Shown here: positions 32,585 through 42,753 of the stretch, piece after piece
How the letters are laid out: each line of letters starts with the position of its first letter
Numbering within the stretch: position 1 is the stretch's first letter
Assembly (NCBI GenBank): GCA_977006965.1
Contig: OZ345360.1
Location: 2,170,001 to 2,234,000 of the forward strand
From: Phymatolithon calcareum
Lineage: Eukaryota; Rhodophyta; Florideophyceae; Hapalidiales
Reading direction: 5' to 3'
Length of the DNA stretch: 64,000 nucleotides
The notes under the pieces: generated by a model
Database searches by the model: none
What the model was told of the DNA's origin: nothing
Seen by the model: the letters and a program-made list of their open reading frames with translations, nothing else
Program-made: the position numbers and the translations under genes

Positions 32585-33515
32585 TCAGCAGGTTTGACTC
32601 CTACAACGATTGACATCTTTCCCTGTATGCGTGTCTATCTCAGATGCCGTTCCACCGATAGTTTTGTCCTCGCAAAACACTGCGTCGCTTGCTTTCGGTG
32701 CGCCTGTGATTGCTACATCCTTCTCGGCGACCGCTACGTCCTTCAAGTTCCTAGAATCGCTTCATTTCGCTTTAACAGGACCGTTTTTCGGTTTGCAAAC
32801 CTCGCGGACATTCATCTTGCCAAGCTCGAAATACTTTCGAAACGTGCCAATACAGCAAGAAGTCTTCGTGACCTCTACCAACAACACAACATCCGGCTTA
32901 GTCAAGTTGACTGAGAATCGTTTGGGAAACTCTTTGTCAATTGCATCTGCAATTGCCTTGATATAATCATCTCTATGTTTGCCGGTATTCATACGAGACT
33001 TGAACTGGATTGTGTAGGACACTTCACCGGCAGGAAATGCATCCGCAACCACACTCACAGCCGCGGCCGCAGCATTCTCAGCTTTCGCATAGCATGTCGA
33101 GTGTACAGGGATAATCTTGATACAAAATCTAAAGCCAGGTGACGTGACGTCTACACCTTCTGAAGAATGCTCTCTGCAACCGCTTCGAGATCAATGCGAC
33201 GGTCATCGATACGAACAAATATCGAGCCGCTCACATTAAAAAAAGACTCCACACGATGTTGATCATGATGCGCCGTACAGCAGGGTGAACTCGGATCCCG
33301 AGGTGACTCTTCGGCAGTGTTGAATTCGGCGCGGTGGCCGTCGATGAGCGCACAGAGTTTATGCGATTCTCCTCATAGAGCTTTGCGAGGTGTCCGAAGT
33401 GGCCGGCAGATGTTTCAAAAAGGCCTGTTCTTGGGCTAGTATCGTCTGTTCTTGTTGTAAGCCATGCAGTGAGCCCTGGTCGGACACAGAGGCCTTGTTG
33501 AGAAACGGCGTACAT
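32585..33515 (-). pseudogene. THUMP-domain protein (Tan1/THUMPD1-like), disrupted
   Basis: The clearest part (33140-32762) reads RFCIKIIPVHSTCYAK, then EVSYTIQFKSRMNTGKHRDD, VNLTKPDVVLLVEVTKTSCC and YFELGKMNVREVCKP. This is the end of a THUMP RNA-binding domain of the Tan1/THUMPD1 family, which helps Kre33/NAT10 acetylate tRNA cytidine. Upstream, SIFVRIDDRRIDLEAVAESI (33220-33150) fits the preceding stretch but lies in another frame. A TAG and a 5-bp tandem duplication (GTCAC twice, near 33145) separate them. A TGA at 32762 is followed by 57 in-frame codons up to 32585. So the gene is either recently damaged or carries sequence errors; the N-terminal part is uncertain. Confidence 0.65.
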
Positions 33516-33546
33516 AAGCAGGGAATGGAATGCTCTTCAAGAGGCC

Positions 33547-34082
33547 CTGCGAGAGAAAATATGACAGGCTGTCCTTTTCTATTCACTGATACTCTCATTT
33601 CGGCAGTATGGATGAGTCCCAAATTTGACCATGACTAATGGAAGGCACAGTAACTTACATAGGTTATTTCTGTGCCTTCCCCAGATCCTGCTAGCTTTCC
33701 CAAGGATGTCCATTTTTTTGTGCAGAACAGTAACACCTTGTTCTCTCGCCATCTTCGCAAATCTGCTGCTACCGATATACATACGAAAACAACTCGGAAA
33801 TCATCGAAGATGTGTAGATGTTAGGAGTGCAGGCAAAGCAAATTCAAACGCTAATTTCATCTCATCTGAGTAGTGAATTGTAAAAATGGTCTCTTTGACC
33901 TTGGGCAAGAGAGAGCGATTTGGTTTATTTGAGAAGTCGTCAGCGGGGATTGGTGTAGGTTGGCTATCGTTAAAGAGAAAAGGGAAACACAACTGCTTCA
34001 GTGTGTGTTCGATAGAGATTATTAGCTCTGAAATCTCTTTCATGGCCGTCAGCGTTTGCTTGCTGTGTTCAATGGTAAGCAT
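33547..34082 (-). other. Unrecognised minus-strand frames with a candidate intron
   Basis: Two short frames (34082-33801 and 33782-33659) lie upstream of the THUMP remnant. The second ends at a good donor (CTAT|GTAAGT). At 33547 there is a good acceptor (TTTTCTCTCGCAG), which would make a 112-nt intron on minus (33658-33547), similar in size to the aminopeptidase intron. No domain is recognisable, and joining the pieces does not give a THUMPD1-like N-terminus, so this may be a separate damaged gene or chance. Confidence 0.3.
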
Positions 34083-34166
34083 GCGGGCTTTCTTGCAGCT
34101 CGTCGCGCTACGTGAAAATGGAAGGAAAATGACAAACGAGTTCGCGGAGGGGAGTCTTCTGCATGC

Positions 34167-34538
34167 TCAGGCTTTCTGCTTCCCAGAGGGCGTTTTGCCA
34201 AAGAAGGCGCGGGCATCCCTGTAGTGCTCTTCCTTGATGTAGGCACTGCACATCGCGAGGGCGCCTGTGATGATGCCCGCATCATCCACGAAGCCTGCGA
34301 CGGGGATGGTGTCAGGGACGAGGTCAATAGGAAGCACGAAGTACGCTAGGGCACCGTACAGCGCAGCCTTGACCCATACCGGCGTGGAAGAATCGCGCGC
34401 ACAGTAGTACATCGCCAGCGCGTCCTGCAAGAATACCACCTTGCCCACCAACGCCCCCACCTTGCCCAGCAGCCCGTTCTTCACCGTCTCCTTGTTCTCG
34501 GCGTCGCTTCCCACAAAGGCCTTCCCTTTCGCGTCCAT
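34167..34538 (-). CDS. DUF1232 (YkvA-like) small membrane protein
   Basis: This 123-residue intronless protein carries the DUF1232 signature at residues 52-95: WVKAALYGALAYFVLPIDLV, then PDTIPVAGFVDDAGI, with the conserved P-x-D-x-x-P-D and D-D motifs. Family members are short, mostly membrane-associated proteins of unknown biochemical role, found in bacteria and, in algae and plants, often in organelles. The hydrophobic helix spans about 55-70, with a second weaker one at 82-100. Residues 1-20 are charged, not a clear transit peptide. The ATG chosen is the only one upstream of the domain that gives a sensible length. Confidence 0.85.
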   Translation of the reverse strand: MDAKGKAFVGSDAENKETVKNGLLGKVGALVGKVVFLQDALAMYYCARDSSTPVWVKAALYGALAYFVLPIDLVPDTIPVAGFVDDAGIITGALAMCSAYIKEEHYRDARAFFGKTPSGKQKA

Positions 34539-35137
34539 TATGTTTGTCGCGTGCGGAAGTCCGCCCGTGCGGAAAAAGGCGATGGAAGATAGAGATGGCA
34601 GCGGAATGAGTCGGGCGCCTGAAGTGGGAAGGGTGGAGTCTTACCGGTGCAGTATCCTCTCCCTTGTGGGCTCGCCCTCTCACTTTATAGACCTTGAGGT
34701 CCTGGAGGAAAACTATGACGAGGACAAGAACAGAAACACATCGAGACGGAGCTTGATATGATGGGTGTGCTTACAGTTTCTTTCCGCTACATGCATCGTC
34801 CAATATATCTCTTCTGTGGCGTTAAGAAACAAAGCAAGTGTTGTCGCTTTTGAATTGTTCCTTGCTGTCGAATTAGGTCAACACAGCCAATCATTGAGCG
34901 CAATCGCGCTGTGATTTTGAGCACGTTACTTACAGTAACATTACAGCACTGTTTTTTGCGTGAAGAGAGTACTCAAGAATTGGCTGACGAAGAGTGCGGC
35001 GCCAAATTAGTGCCGAACACCGACTCACACGCCTCACGCCTTTGAAGCGCCTCATTGGCGAGGCGGCGACTCGCGAGGCGCCAGAAAATGAGGCGCATCG
35101 TTGGGCGTCCTTACAGTAGTTTGTAAGCCCCGTCGAC
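34539..35137. promoter_or_regulatory. Upstream region of the DUF1232 gene; no other gene
   Basis: It should contain the DUF1232 promoter. From 35030 to 35100 a GC-rich run alternates GCGCCTC and GAGGCG words and could fold. No coding frame is convincing. Confidence 0.35.
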
Positions 35138-35248
35138 TTTGCAGTTTAGATAAACTGCAAAAAATTCTGATTTTTGTTCTTGTTTTGGCCGTGGACTGCA
35201 GTCCACAATATCCTAGTTTCAAAGCATGCTTTGAAACTTGGATATTGT
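35138..35248. repeat. Cluster of three adjacent palindromes
   Basis: Three palindromes stand within 111 bp. 35138-35161 has arms TTTGCAGTTTA and TAAACTGCAAA around GA. 35191-35206 is the perfect 16-mer GTGGACTGCAGTCCAC. 35205-35248 is a 44-bp near-perfect palindrome centred on GCATGC, with arms ACAATATCCTAGTTTCAAA and TTTGAAACTTGGATATTGT. They lie about 110 bp before a TTAA-flanked element. Purpose unknown. Confidence 0.7.
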
Positions 35249-35358
35249 AATGTAAAAAGCGCCTCTTATGAGTTTGAGGAGGTGCGCTTCTGAAAAGTTT
35301 GCACCTTACTATGCCACACTCTAATTCCGAAGAGACGTCAGTATCATAATATGATTAA

Positions 35359-37131
35359 GGACCTACTTCCCCATCTTTGAAGCGCTCTCACTGGGGGATG
35401 CGGGAAATATCGAAAATTGAGGTAATTTTGCTTTTACTACTTTTTGAGGGAGCTGATAATTTTTATCGACCTGCGCAAAAAGCAGATAGATTTTGCGGAT
35501 CATGAATATCTATCGTCGAGAGCGTGAACTGCTGGACCATACGTATGGAATGTTATTGCTGGGACGTGAACAACGTACTCACAGGGGAATGTTCCCCTGA
35601 TGTACAAAACCATGGTATGACACGAAAAGTTACGGATCCGGATTTGCCAAGCGAAAGTTCGCGAAAGTTTCGCCAAGAACACGTGTCACGAATTTGCCAG
35701 AATCGAAACTTTCGCCGAGCGCCTGACTTTCATTGGCTATATTCTGCTCAAGACTTGAGCAACACTCAATTATTTAGCGAAACTTTGTAGTACTCAACGA
35801 GATCTGGCGATCCATGTGAAAAAATCTGAAAATGCCTCTCATTTTCCATGCGAAACTTGCTCTGAGAAATCAAAACTTTCGCGTTTTTTGCGAAACTTTC
35901 GACTTTCGCTTGCAACTTTCGCCAGGACGCGGAGCACTTTCTACCCTTTTTTGCCGAAACTTGGTAGTTCCAACATCAGAGAGCAAAGTTTCGCTAAGAA
36001 CGATGGCATTGCAACGCTTCGTCTACAAACTTTCGCCTCGACAAAAACAAGAAAGCGAAACTTTCGATGGCCTGTTTTGTCGACGCGAAAGTTTCGCTTG
36101 ACAAATTTCCCGAGTAGCCGTTTCGTTCCGTAACTCACGTAATCACAAAATGAAACAAGCCCTCACTGCACCGATATAGATTTGGGAAAAGCAATTGCAA
36201 AATACAATATTGTGTATCATATATAGCATCAATTTGAAAAGAAAAGCTCTGCTACGCTATTAGTCACATGTTTTCGTTGTTTACGCTGATTCGTTAATTC
36301 CCTGAACGTGGTCCATGTTCTTCGTAATATTGGAGTTTCGATATTTCCCGCATTCTCCTGGCCGAAACAATGCTCATAAACTGGACGGAAATTTTAATTA
36401 TGTTGTTTGCACCGACGGGACTGCACCCAGTTTCAAGAAAATGTGTAGAAACAAGTGAAATATTTTCAAATATGAAGTCAGCAAAAGTTTCCCATGTTCG
36501 GCTCTAATCCATTATTACAGAAAAATGCTTACTGTATTTCCTGCGAACAGTTTCAGCTTCTCGTCGGGGCGCAACGTGAATTTTATTATATTTTTCGCAT
36601 GTTCCCTTGCCGATTTTAAAAAACTTTTGGTCTCGCGGCGCGAACTTTTTTGCCACCTAGACGTTCAATTTTACCAAATTTGCAGTATTCCTGTGGTAGT
36701 CTACAACCATTTGAAACTTTTGACGGAGGCAATAAGAAGTTCATGGAGTCCTTTTTTCGAGATAATTGTCCATCTTTGTAGGCGATTCTTTTACAAGATT
36801 ATAATTCCGAAAAGTGCTCTACACTCCTTATTTCATCCCCTTTCTTTGGTTTTTTTTGATTTTTGGATAACCTACATTCTTGGCTTTCTATAATAGTTTT
36901 TGAAATGCGAAGAACGGATCAGGAAGCGGTCTTAAACTGCGCATTTAAGGAGCTGTCCCGATTTTCGAAGGAAACCTCTGCTGAGAATATCTAGAAAACG
37001 TTTCCACTGCGCGAGGACTTTTTTTGCTTAGCCCATTATGTACTACCATAACAGAAAGTGTCCAATGAGCCTCTCGGATTCCTAAGCTGATAAAAAATAA
37101 AAGTGAAAATATAAGATGGGGATGTAGGTCC
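35359..37131. mobile_element. TTAA-flanked non-coding DNA element with palindromic iterons
   Basis: The ends are inverted repeats: GGACCTACTTCCCCATCTT at 35359 and AAGATGGGGATGTAGGTCC ending at 37131 (one internal mismatch). TTAA flanks each side (35355-35358 and 37132-37135). TTAA duplication is the mark of piggyBac-type transposition. The 1773-bp interior encodes no transposase; the longest frame (122 codons at 36525) is AT-rich and has no domain. An internal inverted repeat GCGGGAAATATCGAAA / TTTCGATATTTCCCGC stands at 35400 and 36330. The left third holds the iteron cluster. Copy B of the CTAG family begins only 13 bp beyond its right end. Confidence 0.75.
35662..36096. repeat. Cluster of CGAAASTTTCG palindromic iterons
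   Basis: The self-complementary 11-mer CGAAASTTTCG (S = C or G) occurs five times exactly, at 35662, 35704, 35891, 36056 and 36086. At least seven partial copies (GCGAAACTT, AACTTTCGCC, AAAGTTTCGCT and similar) lie between. Such density in 435 bp is far above chance. It looks like an array of binding sites for a dimeric protein, such as the subterminal transposase sites of many DNA transposons. Confidence 0.75.
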
Positions 37132-37144
37132 TTAACATTCCTAA

Positions 37145-38925
37145 TGTCCATTTGACGGAAATTTTCCCTCAATTGAGGGGCACTTTTCCCTCAATTGAGG
37201 GAATGAGATTTATATAATTTTTGCACACACATCTACTCACTATTGGTCGCATCGAATACGTCCAGCTCATGGATATCTTCATCATGCTTAGCGAAACAGT
37301 TCCTACCAGTAGAAGTACCGCAAACATATAGTGCTGCACCGTCGAGCCTATTACATGATGAGCACATAAGAGTTGTCTTCTTGACTTTTCACACTCTGCA
37401 GTTGTTTTGCACAGCAAAAGTAGTCATCATGTCGACGTTAAGTGGGTTCCAACACCACTCCTAGAGGCTATTGAACGTTCAGAAGTAACTGAACGTCGAC
37501 GCGTATTGTGCGCATCGAAGGAGATATCGATAATTTGCTGAGCCAGTACTTCATAATATCTTCGCTGCGTTATGTGGTCCTGCGACTCTGGATGAGCACC
37601 AGAGAACAGAAGCCAGCTATCAACCACGCAGATTGACAGAAGCGCATTCTGTGGTCATTAATAGCATCGACAAAATCTTGAACGAGCGTCCAGCGGTACT
37701 GCGCAGACGACATAGTACCCTTTTCACTTGGTTGCATGCTGAACGTAATGCATCGCGTATATTCGGCGAACCTGTCTCTGGTAATCCCAGTGCTTGAAAA
37801 CGAAGGAGCGGGGATGTACTTGTTCGGCCTCGTAGTCTTCCATAAATCGCTCTTAGCCCCGAACTCAAACCTTTTCATGAGGATGAGCACGCCGAAAAAC
37901 TTAAGAAGCTCTAAAAATGTAGTCTCTTTTCGTCCAATCCTTCTCAGCTTAGCGGACGTCCAAGAAGCAATTTTTCGCAGGTGTACTTGAGGAAGCATGG
38001 ACAAGAAGCAATCGTACGGAGTATGGAGTCCAATGCCAGCATTTTCGGATAACTAGTCTCTGTTGACAGTGCGAACTCTCTAGAACTGACGGGGTAGCCT
38101 TCCCCCAATCGGGCATAGCACCTTCCTCTCATAGCATGCCACGCCATGAGCAGCAGTATTCGGCTCGCAGTCGGGTGTGAGGACATCAACCTCCTCTTGT
38201 GACGCTTGGTCCCAAGAGCCTTGCAACGCGTAGGCGAGAGAGCCAGGGCGAGGTCGTTCAACGCTTCTGAGAGTTTCTTCCGAGCTTTTGAGTCCTTTTG
38301 AAGAGCTTTTGGTTGCCACTGGAGTCATTGAGCTGGCGTTTCGCGATGAAGATTGGCGCAGGTGAGTACTGTAAGCGGGCCTTGGCGTTGACGCGCTTTG
38401 CCGCTGCTGGTTCCGTTCAAGCTGCTGAGCGACTGAAATATCATCGTCAGCGCTCCCTGCCTTGATGTTAGCAATCTTAACTGTCGAAATCTTAGTCTTC
38501 ATCACCGGTTGCCAAACTAGCACCCATTTCATGCGAAGTAATGTGCTCGCGCGACCGTTAATTTCGTTCACAAGTACCTCTTGAACTGTGCCGTTCACCT
38601 TTTTCGACTTGGACAAGGCCCCATATAGTCTGCAGCACTCTGCCAGACTGGTTACAGACGTTGCTTTTGAGTGTACGGGTGCACCGACTACTCGGCGCGG
38701 GTCTTTTTCTCGTGGCATGGTGGATGTGATTCTTGTAATTGACCAGCACATTTTCGTTTCCAGAGCCGAACGAAGCTTTTATATCCTGTTAGTTCCAGTA
38801 CTCCTCACGCAGAGCACGACCCCGCCTTACTAAAAGTGGCGCGAATGACCCGTTCCGCATTCTTTTTACAAACTTTTTTGAGCTTTTAAAACGCCCCTCA
38901 ATTGAGGGGGTTCGTCAAATAGACA
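37145..38925 (-). mobile_element. piggyBac-type DNA transposon, copy B (internally deleted)
   Basis: Inverted repeats TGTCCATTTGACGG (37145) and the complement of TGTCTATTTGACG (ending 38925) are each followed by the subterminal palindrome CCCTCAATTGAGGG (37168 and 38895). The flanks are CTAA and TTAG rather than CTAG. The length is about 1.78 kb against about 2.5 kb for copies A and D. The reading jumps from the region after DFVDAINDHR directly to the C-terminal part, so the catalytic centre is deleted. Confidence 0.85.
37427..38718 (-). pseudogene. piggyBac-type transposase lacking its catalytic core, copy B
   Basis: The N-terminal 200 codons are the best preserved in the window: MPREKDPRRVVGAPVHSKAT, LAECCRLYGALSKSKKVNGT, a Ser-rich linker and PGSLAYALQGSWDQASQEEV. 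The next frame has FFGVLILMKRFEFGAKSDLW, PNKYIPAPSFSSTGITRDRF and CITFSMQPSEKG, the conserved entry to the DDE_Tnp_1_7 domain. It then passes straight to VDSWLLFSGAHPESQDHITQ of the C-terminal part. The aspartates seen in copy D (VDES, CADSYF) are absent. It may still bind DNA, which is an inference only. Confidence 0.8.
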
Positions 38926-39227
38926 TTAGTGGAAAGTCACACAAGGAGCCCTTCGTTATGATACCGGCAAAAATGTGCGAGAGATCTTTGCTTCATGATA
39001 TGACGTCCGGGGGAAGTATTGTGTATGAGACCGAACGCCTGCAGACCCTAGCTGGAAGGCGTTGACTACAGCACCACTCTGCATCGCCACTTTATGTAGC
39101 TCTTCGGTTTACCCAATGTGAGAGCAGACGCCACGAGGCTGAAACAGTCACAATTTCTGAGTATCTAATAGACGGCGGGGGTGAGCAATCATGACTGCGA
39201 TATCTTCAGTACCCGGCCACAGCCTAG

Positions 39228-41159
39228 TGTCTATGTGCCCTGATTTTTTCCTCAATTGAGGACTGAAAATCATTTTATTTTTGGAAACGAAAGCTACTCA
39301 CTCTCAGGCTCGTCAAGGGCGTCAAGCTCACGGATGTCTTCAACATGCTTAGCAAAACAGTTCCTGCCAGTAGAAGAGCCACAAATATATAGTCTGGCAA
39401 TTTCAAGCCTTTTAGAGTATGAGCACAAGAGGATCGTCTTCTTTAATTTCCCAACTATGCAGTTGTTTTGAACAGCACAAGTAGTCACCATGATATCCGC
39501 AGTCCTCCTTTTCTTTTTCTTGGTGGTTAACAGGGTTCTAACACCGCTCCTGAATGCAAATGTACGTTCTTTAGCGACCAAACGTCGACGAGTAATGCAC
39601 GTGGCAAACGTGTTATCGATGAGATGCTCGCACAGCACTTGACAATACCTTCGATGCGTCATGTGCTGCTGACCCTCTAGATGGGCACCAGAGAATAAGA
39701 CTCATCTAGCAATCACGCAAGTATCCAGAAGAGTTTGATGACCCCTATGAACTATAGTCGCACTTGTTGAAGGTACAGCATTATCGCACTTTTTCCACTC
39801 GCTGAGTGCTGTATCTCTCAACCATTCTCCGGCTAGTGACCTACGTTCTCATGCCAACGGAATATAGACTCATGGACGCAAATCAGGTCCGACGGAAGCA
39901 CAGTGCGCTTTCTGTGGTCAGTTATGGCATCGACAGAATCTGGACCAAGCGGCCAGCGATGCTGCGCAGACTACATGTTTAACTTGGTTGCGCACTGAAT
40001 GAAATTCACTAGAGGTATTCGGCGAAAGGCTTACCAGTCTTTGAAGAAGAAGGAGCGATGAGATAGTTCTTTGGACTTGTTGTCCTCCAAAATTGCTCCC
40101 GGCGCTGAGCTCAACTCTTGCCATGAGGACAAGCATTTCGAAAAACTCAATGAGCTCTGTCACTGTAGTCTCTTGTTGTCCAATTATTCTCAGCTAAGCG
40201 GACGCCCAATCACCAAAATTTTCCCATGTGAACGTGGGGAAATTTCTTCATGACGCAATCGTACTTTGTATGAAGACCACTACCGTCATTTTCAGATAAC
40301 AAATCTCCGGTTAGAATTCGAAGTTTCCAGAACTTAGAGGAAACTCAAACCCGATACGGTCCTAGAGCTTGGCTCTCGTACCATGACTCCCCGTAAGCGA
40401 CAGTATTCGGCTCGCGGTCAAGTGAGACGACATCAAGTTCGTTTTGCGATGTTTAGTCCAAGGAGCCCTTCCAGACGTAGAATAGAGAGCCCAGAAGAGG
40501 GCTTTAGAGCTGATTAAAGTTTTATCGAAGCTTTCGTGTCCTTCTGAAGTGCTCCTAATTGCGACTGGACAATAATCGCGATGAAGATGGGCGAGGATGA
40601 GTACTGTAAGCAGCCCTGGGTTGGTATTGCGCTTTGCCGGTGTTGGCTCGGTTCAAGATGGTGCGCTTCTGCAATGCCATCGTCAGTGTCTCCTATCTTG
40701 ACGTTGAACATGTTGACTCTCTAAAAGTTAGTCTTCTTCGGCGAATGCCAAACTATGACAAATTTTATGCGAAGTGATATGCTCGTGCGACCATTAAGTT
40801 TTCCTCGACTACCTCCTGAACCGTACCACTTATAATTTTTCAGTGAAAAAGGCTCCATATTGTCTGGAGCACTCTGCGAGACCGGTCACCGATGTTTCCT
40901 TTGTGTGTACGGATGTACCGACCACGCGGGGCCGGACGTTTTCTCATGGCATGGCAGGTCTAGTACTTCTAGGTGATCACTCTATTTTCGTTGCTAGCGC
41001 CGAACGAAGAGACTTTAAGGTAGTAGTTGCGGTACTCCTCACTCACTGTGTAAGTCCAGCTTTCCAATAATGGCGCGAATTATTCGTTCTGTGTTCGATT
41101 CACTAACGTTTTTGAGCTTTTAAATCGGTCCTCAATTGAGGACGTTCGGCACATAGACA
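39228..41159 (-). mobile_element. piggyBac-type DNA transposon, copy C
   Basis: Ends TGTCTATGTGCC (39228) and its complement (41159) are flanked by CTAG on both sides (39224-39227 and 41160-41163). The subterminal palindrome TCCTCAATTGAGGA is present near both ends (39251 and 41130). The transposase pieces on minus are closest to copy A, including the same SPNTSSEFHSVRNQVKH run. The C-terminal piece at 39662-39294 reads MTHRRYCQVLCEHLIDNTFA, TTCAVQNNCIVGKLKKTILL and IYICGSSTGRNCFAKHVE-like residues. It is internally shortened and frameshifted. Confidence 0.85.
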
Positions 41160-41419
41160 CTAGTGCTCGGATCATTGCGATCCTTGCAGTAATTTATTCT
41201 CCTTTAGAATTGTAGTTTGTATTTCATTTATGAAGCAGAATGTAACTTCGCTAATGTGTTTTATAGAGCGTGCATATGCATAGGAGAAATGGTACGTATC
41301 ATTTATAAGCCCAGCGGGACGGGGTAGGATACGTACCGAGAGTGTTTTCGTGAGGCAGAGCGTGCCGATGGTTGACACGTATACACAGCGTTGCAGTCTC
41401 CCGTCGGTGGTGAAGGCTG

Positions 41420-41586
41420 CGTCTGTAAAACCGAAAACCTATGAGGTCGAAGAAATCATAGCTACACACGAAGTCATGCCACATTACATGATAGCTGACA
41501 AATCTCATAATCTGGCCTAATTTCGTATATAGCTCCTATAATGGCTATGTTTTCTTTGACCTCATAGGTTTTAGGTTTTACAGACG
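41420..41586. repeat. ~167-bp foldback MITE (intact copy)
   Basis: The end CGTCTGTAAAACCGAAAACC pairs with GGTTTTAGGTTTTACAGACG. The arms continue through CTATGAGGTC(A/G)AAGAAA, with the loop near the middle. The same family, about 185 bp long, is found split at 42155-42287 and 59637-59688. Non-coding. No clear target duplication was found. Confidence 0.8.
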
Positions 41587-42154
41587 TGCTTCTTTGCTGT
41601 GTTTTTCCTGCTGAGGTGACCAGTGCCGGAGGCGAAAGCGAGTTATATACCTATAATTACAAGAGCTGGTGCTCCAGGAGCAGTAACGTGCCAGACTTGA
41701 CTATACTGTAGTGAAATATAGACTTCCGTGCATTTTCACACGGGCTAGTATCAACAGAGGATAGTTCAAAGGATTATTAATCAATAAACAAATCATTACG
41801 GTTAAGAGTCTTGGGTTCACAAAACAATTCAAATCATTTAATCAACTACTGGCTCTAAGTAGTCAGGAGCAGTACATCCGGGAGTACGGAGCCAGGAGCA
41901 TGGCGAGGAAACTCCGTTTAACTCACGATAGTACGGGATCTCCCTGGCATAAGCACATCTACACGAAGCGATTTCTATATACCAAAATTGGAATATTTCC
42001 TTCTCAGACTATCAGTCGGATCACTCAGATGCCTCAAACATACCTGTAGGGAGACGCATGGTATGTCATGAGCCTGCAGCAATATCGTGGAGCCATGCAC
42101 ATAGCGTAAAATTTTTTCTCATATATATGGAGCACTGTTATGAAAAACAGGCTG
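41587..42154. other. No gene recognised
   Basis: Plain sequence between two copies of the foldback MITE. No open frame of interest. Confidence 0.35.
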
Positions 42155-42287
42155 GTCCATAAAACCGAAAACCTATGTTGTTTAAGAAAACATAGCTATT
42201 ATAGAGCTACATGCAAAGTTAGGCCACATTACGTTATAGTTGACAAATCTCATTATCAGGCCTAATTTTGCATGGAGCTCCTATAAT
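42155..42287. repeat. Left part of a foldback MITE split by the 17.3-kb element
   Basis: It matches the intact MITE from its left end (TAAAACCGAAAACCTATG) through the loop (TTGACAAATCTCATTATCAG) into the right arm (GGAGCTCCTATAAT). There it stops. The missing right arm (GGCTATGTTTTCTTCGACG...) resumes 17.3 kb away at 59646, after a repeat of TCCTATAAT. Confidence 0.85.
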
Positions 42288-42753
42288 ACTCGACATTATC
42301 CGACCCCACTTTTGCAGGCGCCGTGCCAGCGCCGTACTGCGCCGGGGGGCCGCAGGCCCCCACTGGCCCTGGTCCGGGACCGTCCAGTCCCACAATTTAC
42401 AGCACTAAATTTACAGTGCTCCCGCCGCCCATGTGCCCTACATTTACAGTACTTCCACCCCAATATGTCCACGTGCTACCTGGTCGGTCACTGTTCCACC
42501 CACGTGCCCGCCTACCGGCCAACGCCGGCCGCATGCTCGCCACCTTCCCGCCGCAAGTCCGCTTACGTTCTGCCCACGTGCCCGCCTTCCGCCGGCAGCT
42601 GTTCCGCCCGCGCGTCCGTCTACCGCCCGTCGCGGTTCTTCCCTCTGCTATTTTGCATGCCGGTGTTGTGCACGCCGGTGTTGTGCGTGCCGCTGCTATG
42701 CGCGAATGATCGCCTTCCGCGTGCCTCTATTCTGCCCGCAGCTGTTGTGCGCA
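42288..42753 (+). repeat. Left inverted repeat of the giant element, outer part
   Basis: It matches the reverse complement of about 59171-59636 almost throughout (for example TTTTGCAGGCGCCGTGCCAG, CCACGTGCTACCTGGTCGG). It is very GC-rich and made of variations on CCGCC, TGCCCGC and GCTGTT, so long meaningless frames appear on both strands. It is interrupted at 42753 after TTGTGCGCA and resumes at 51391. Confidence 0.85.

Noticed and set aside
33359-34082. Joining the candidate 112-nt intron to make an N-terminal exon set for the THUMP gene
   Set aside because: The splice signals are good, but the joined frame ends at a stop before the THUMP part and shows no family similarity, so I kept it as an unassigned region.
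35359-37131. Iteron cluster as a replication origin
   Set aside because: The palindromic repeats lie inside TTAA-flanked inverted ends, so transposase-binding sites are the simpler reading. Nothing else supports an origin.
40843-41070. Antisense frames conserved in the CTAG-family copies (such as 6147-6374 minus, 38588-38833 plus, 40843-41070 plus)
   Set aside because: They are exact shadows of the conserved transposase N-terminus. Similarity between copies comes from the sense strand.
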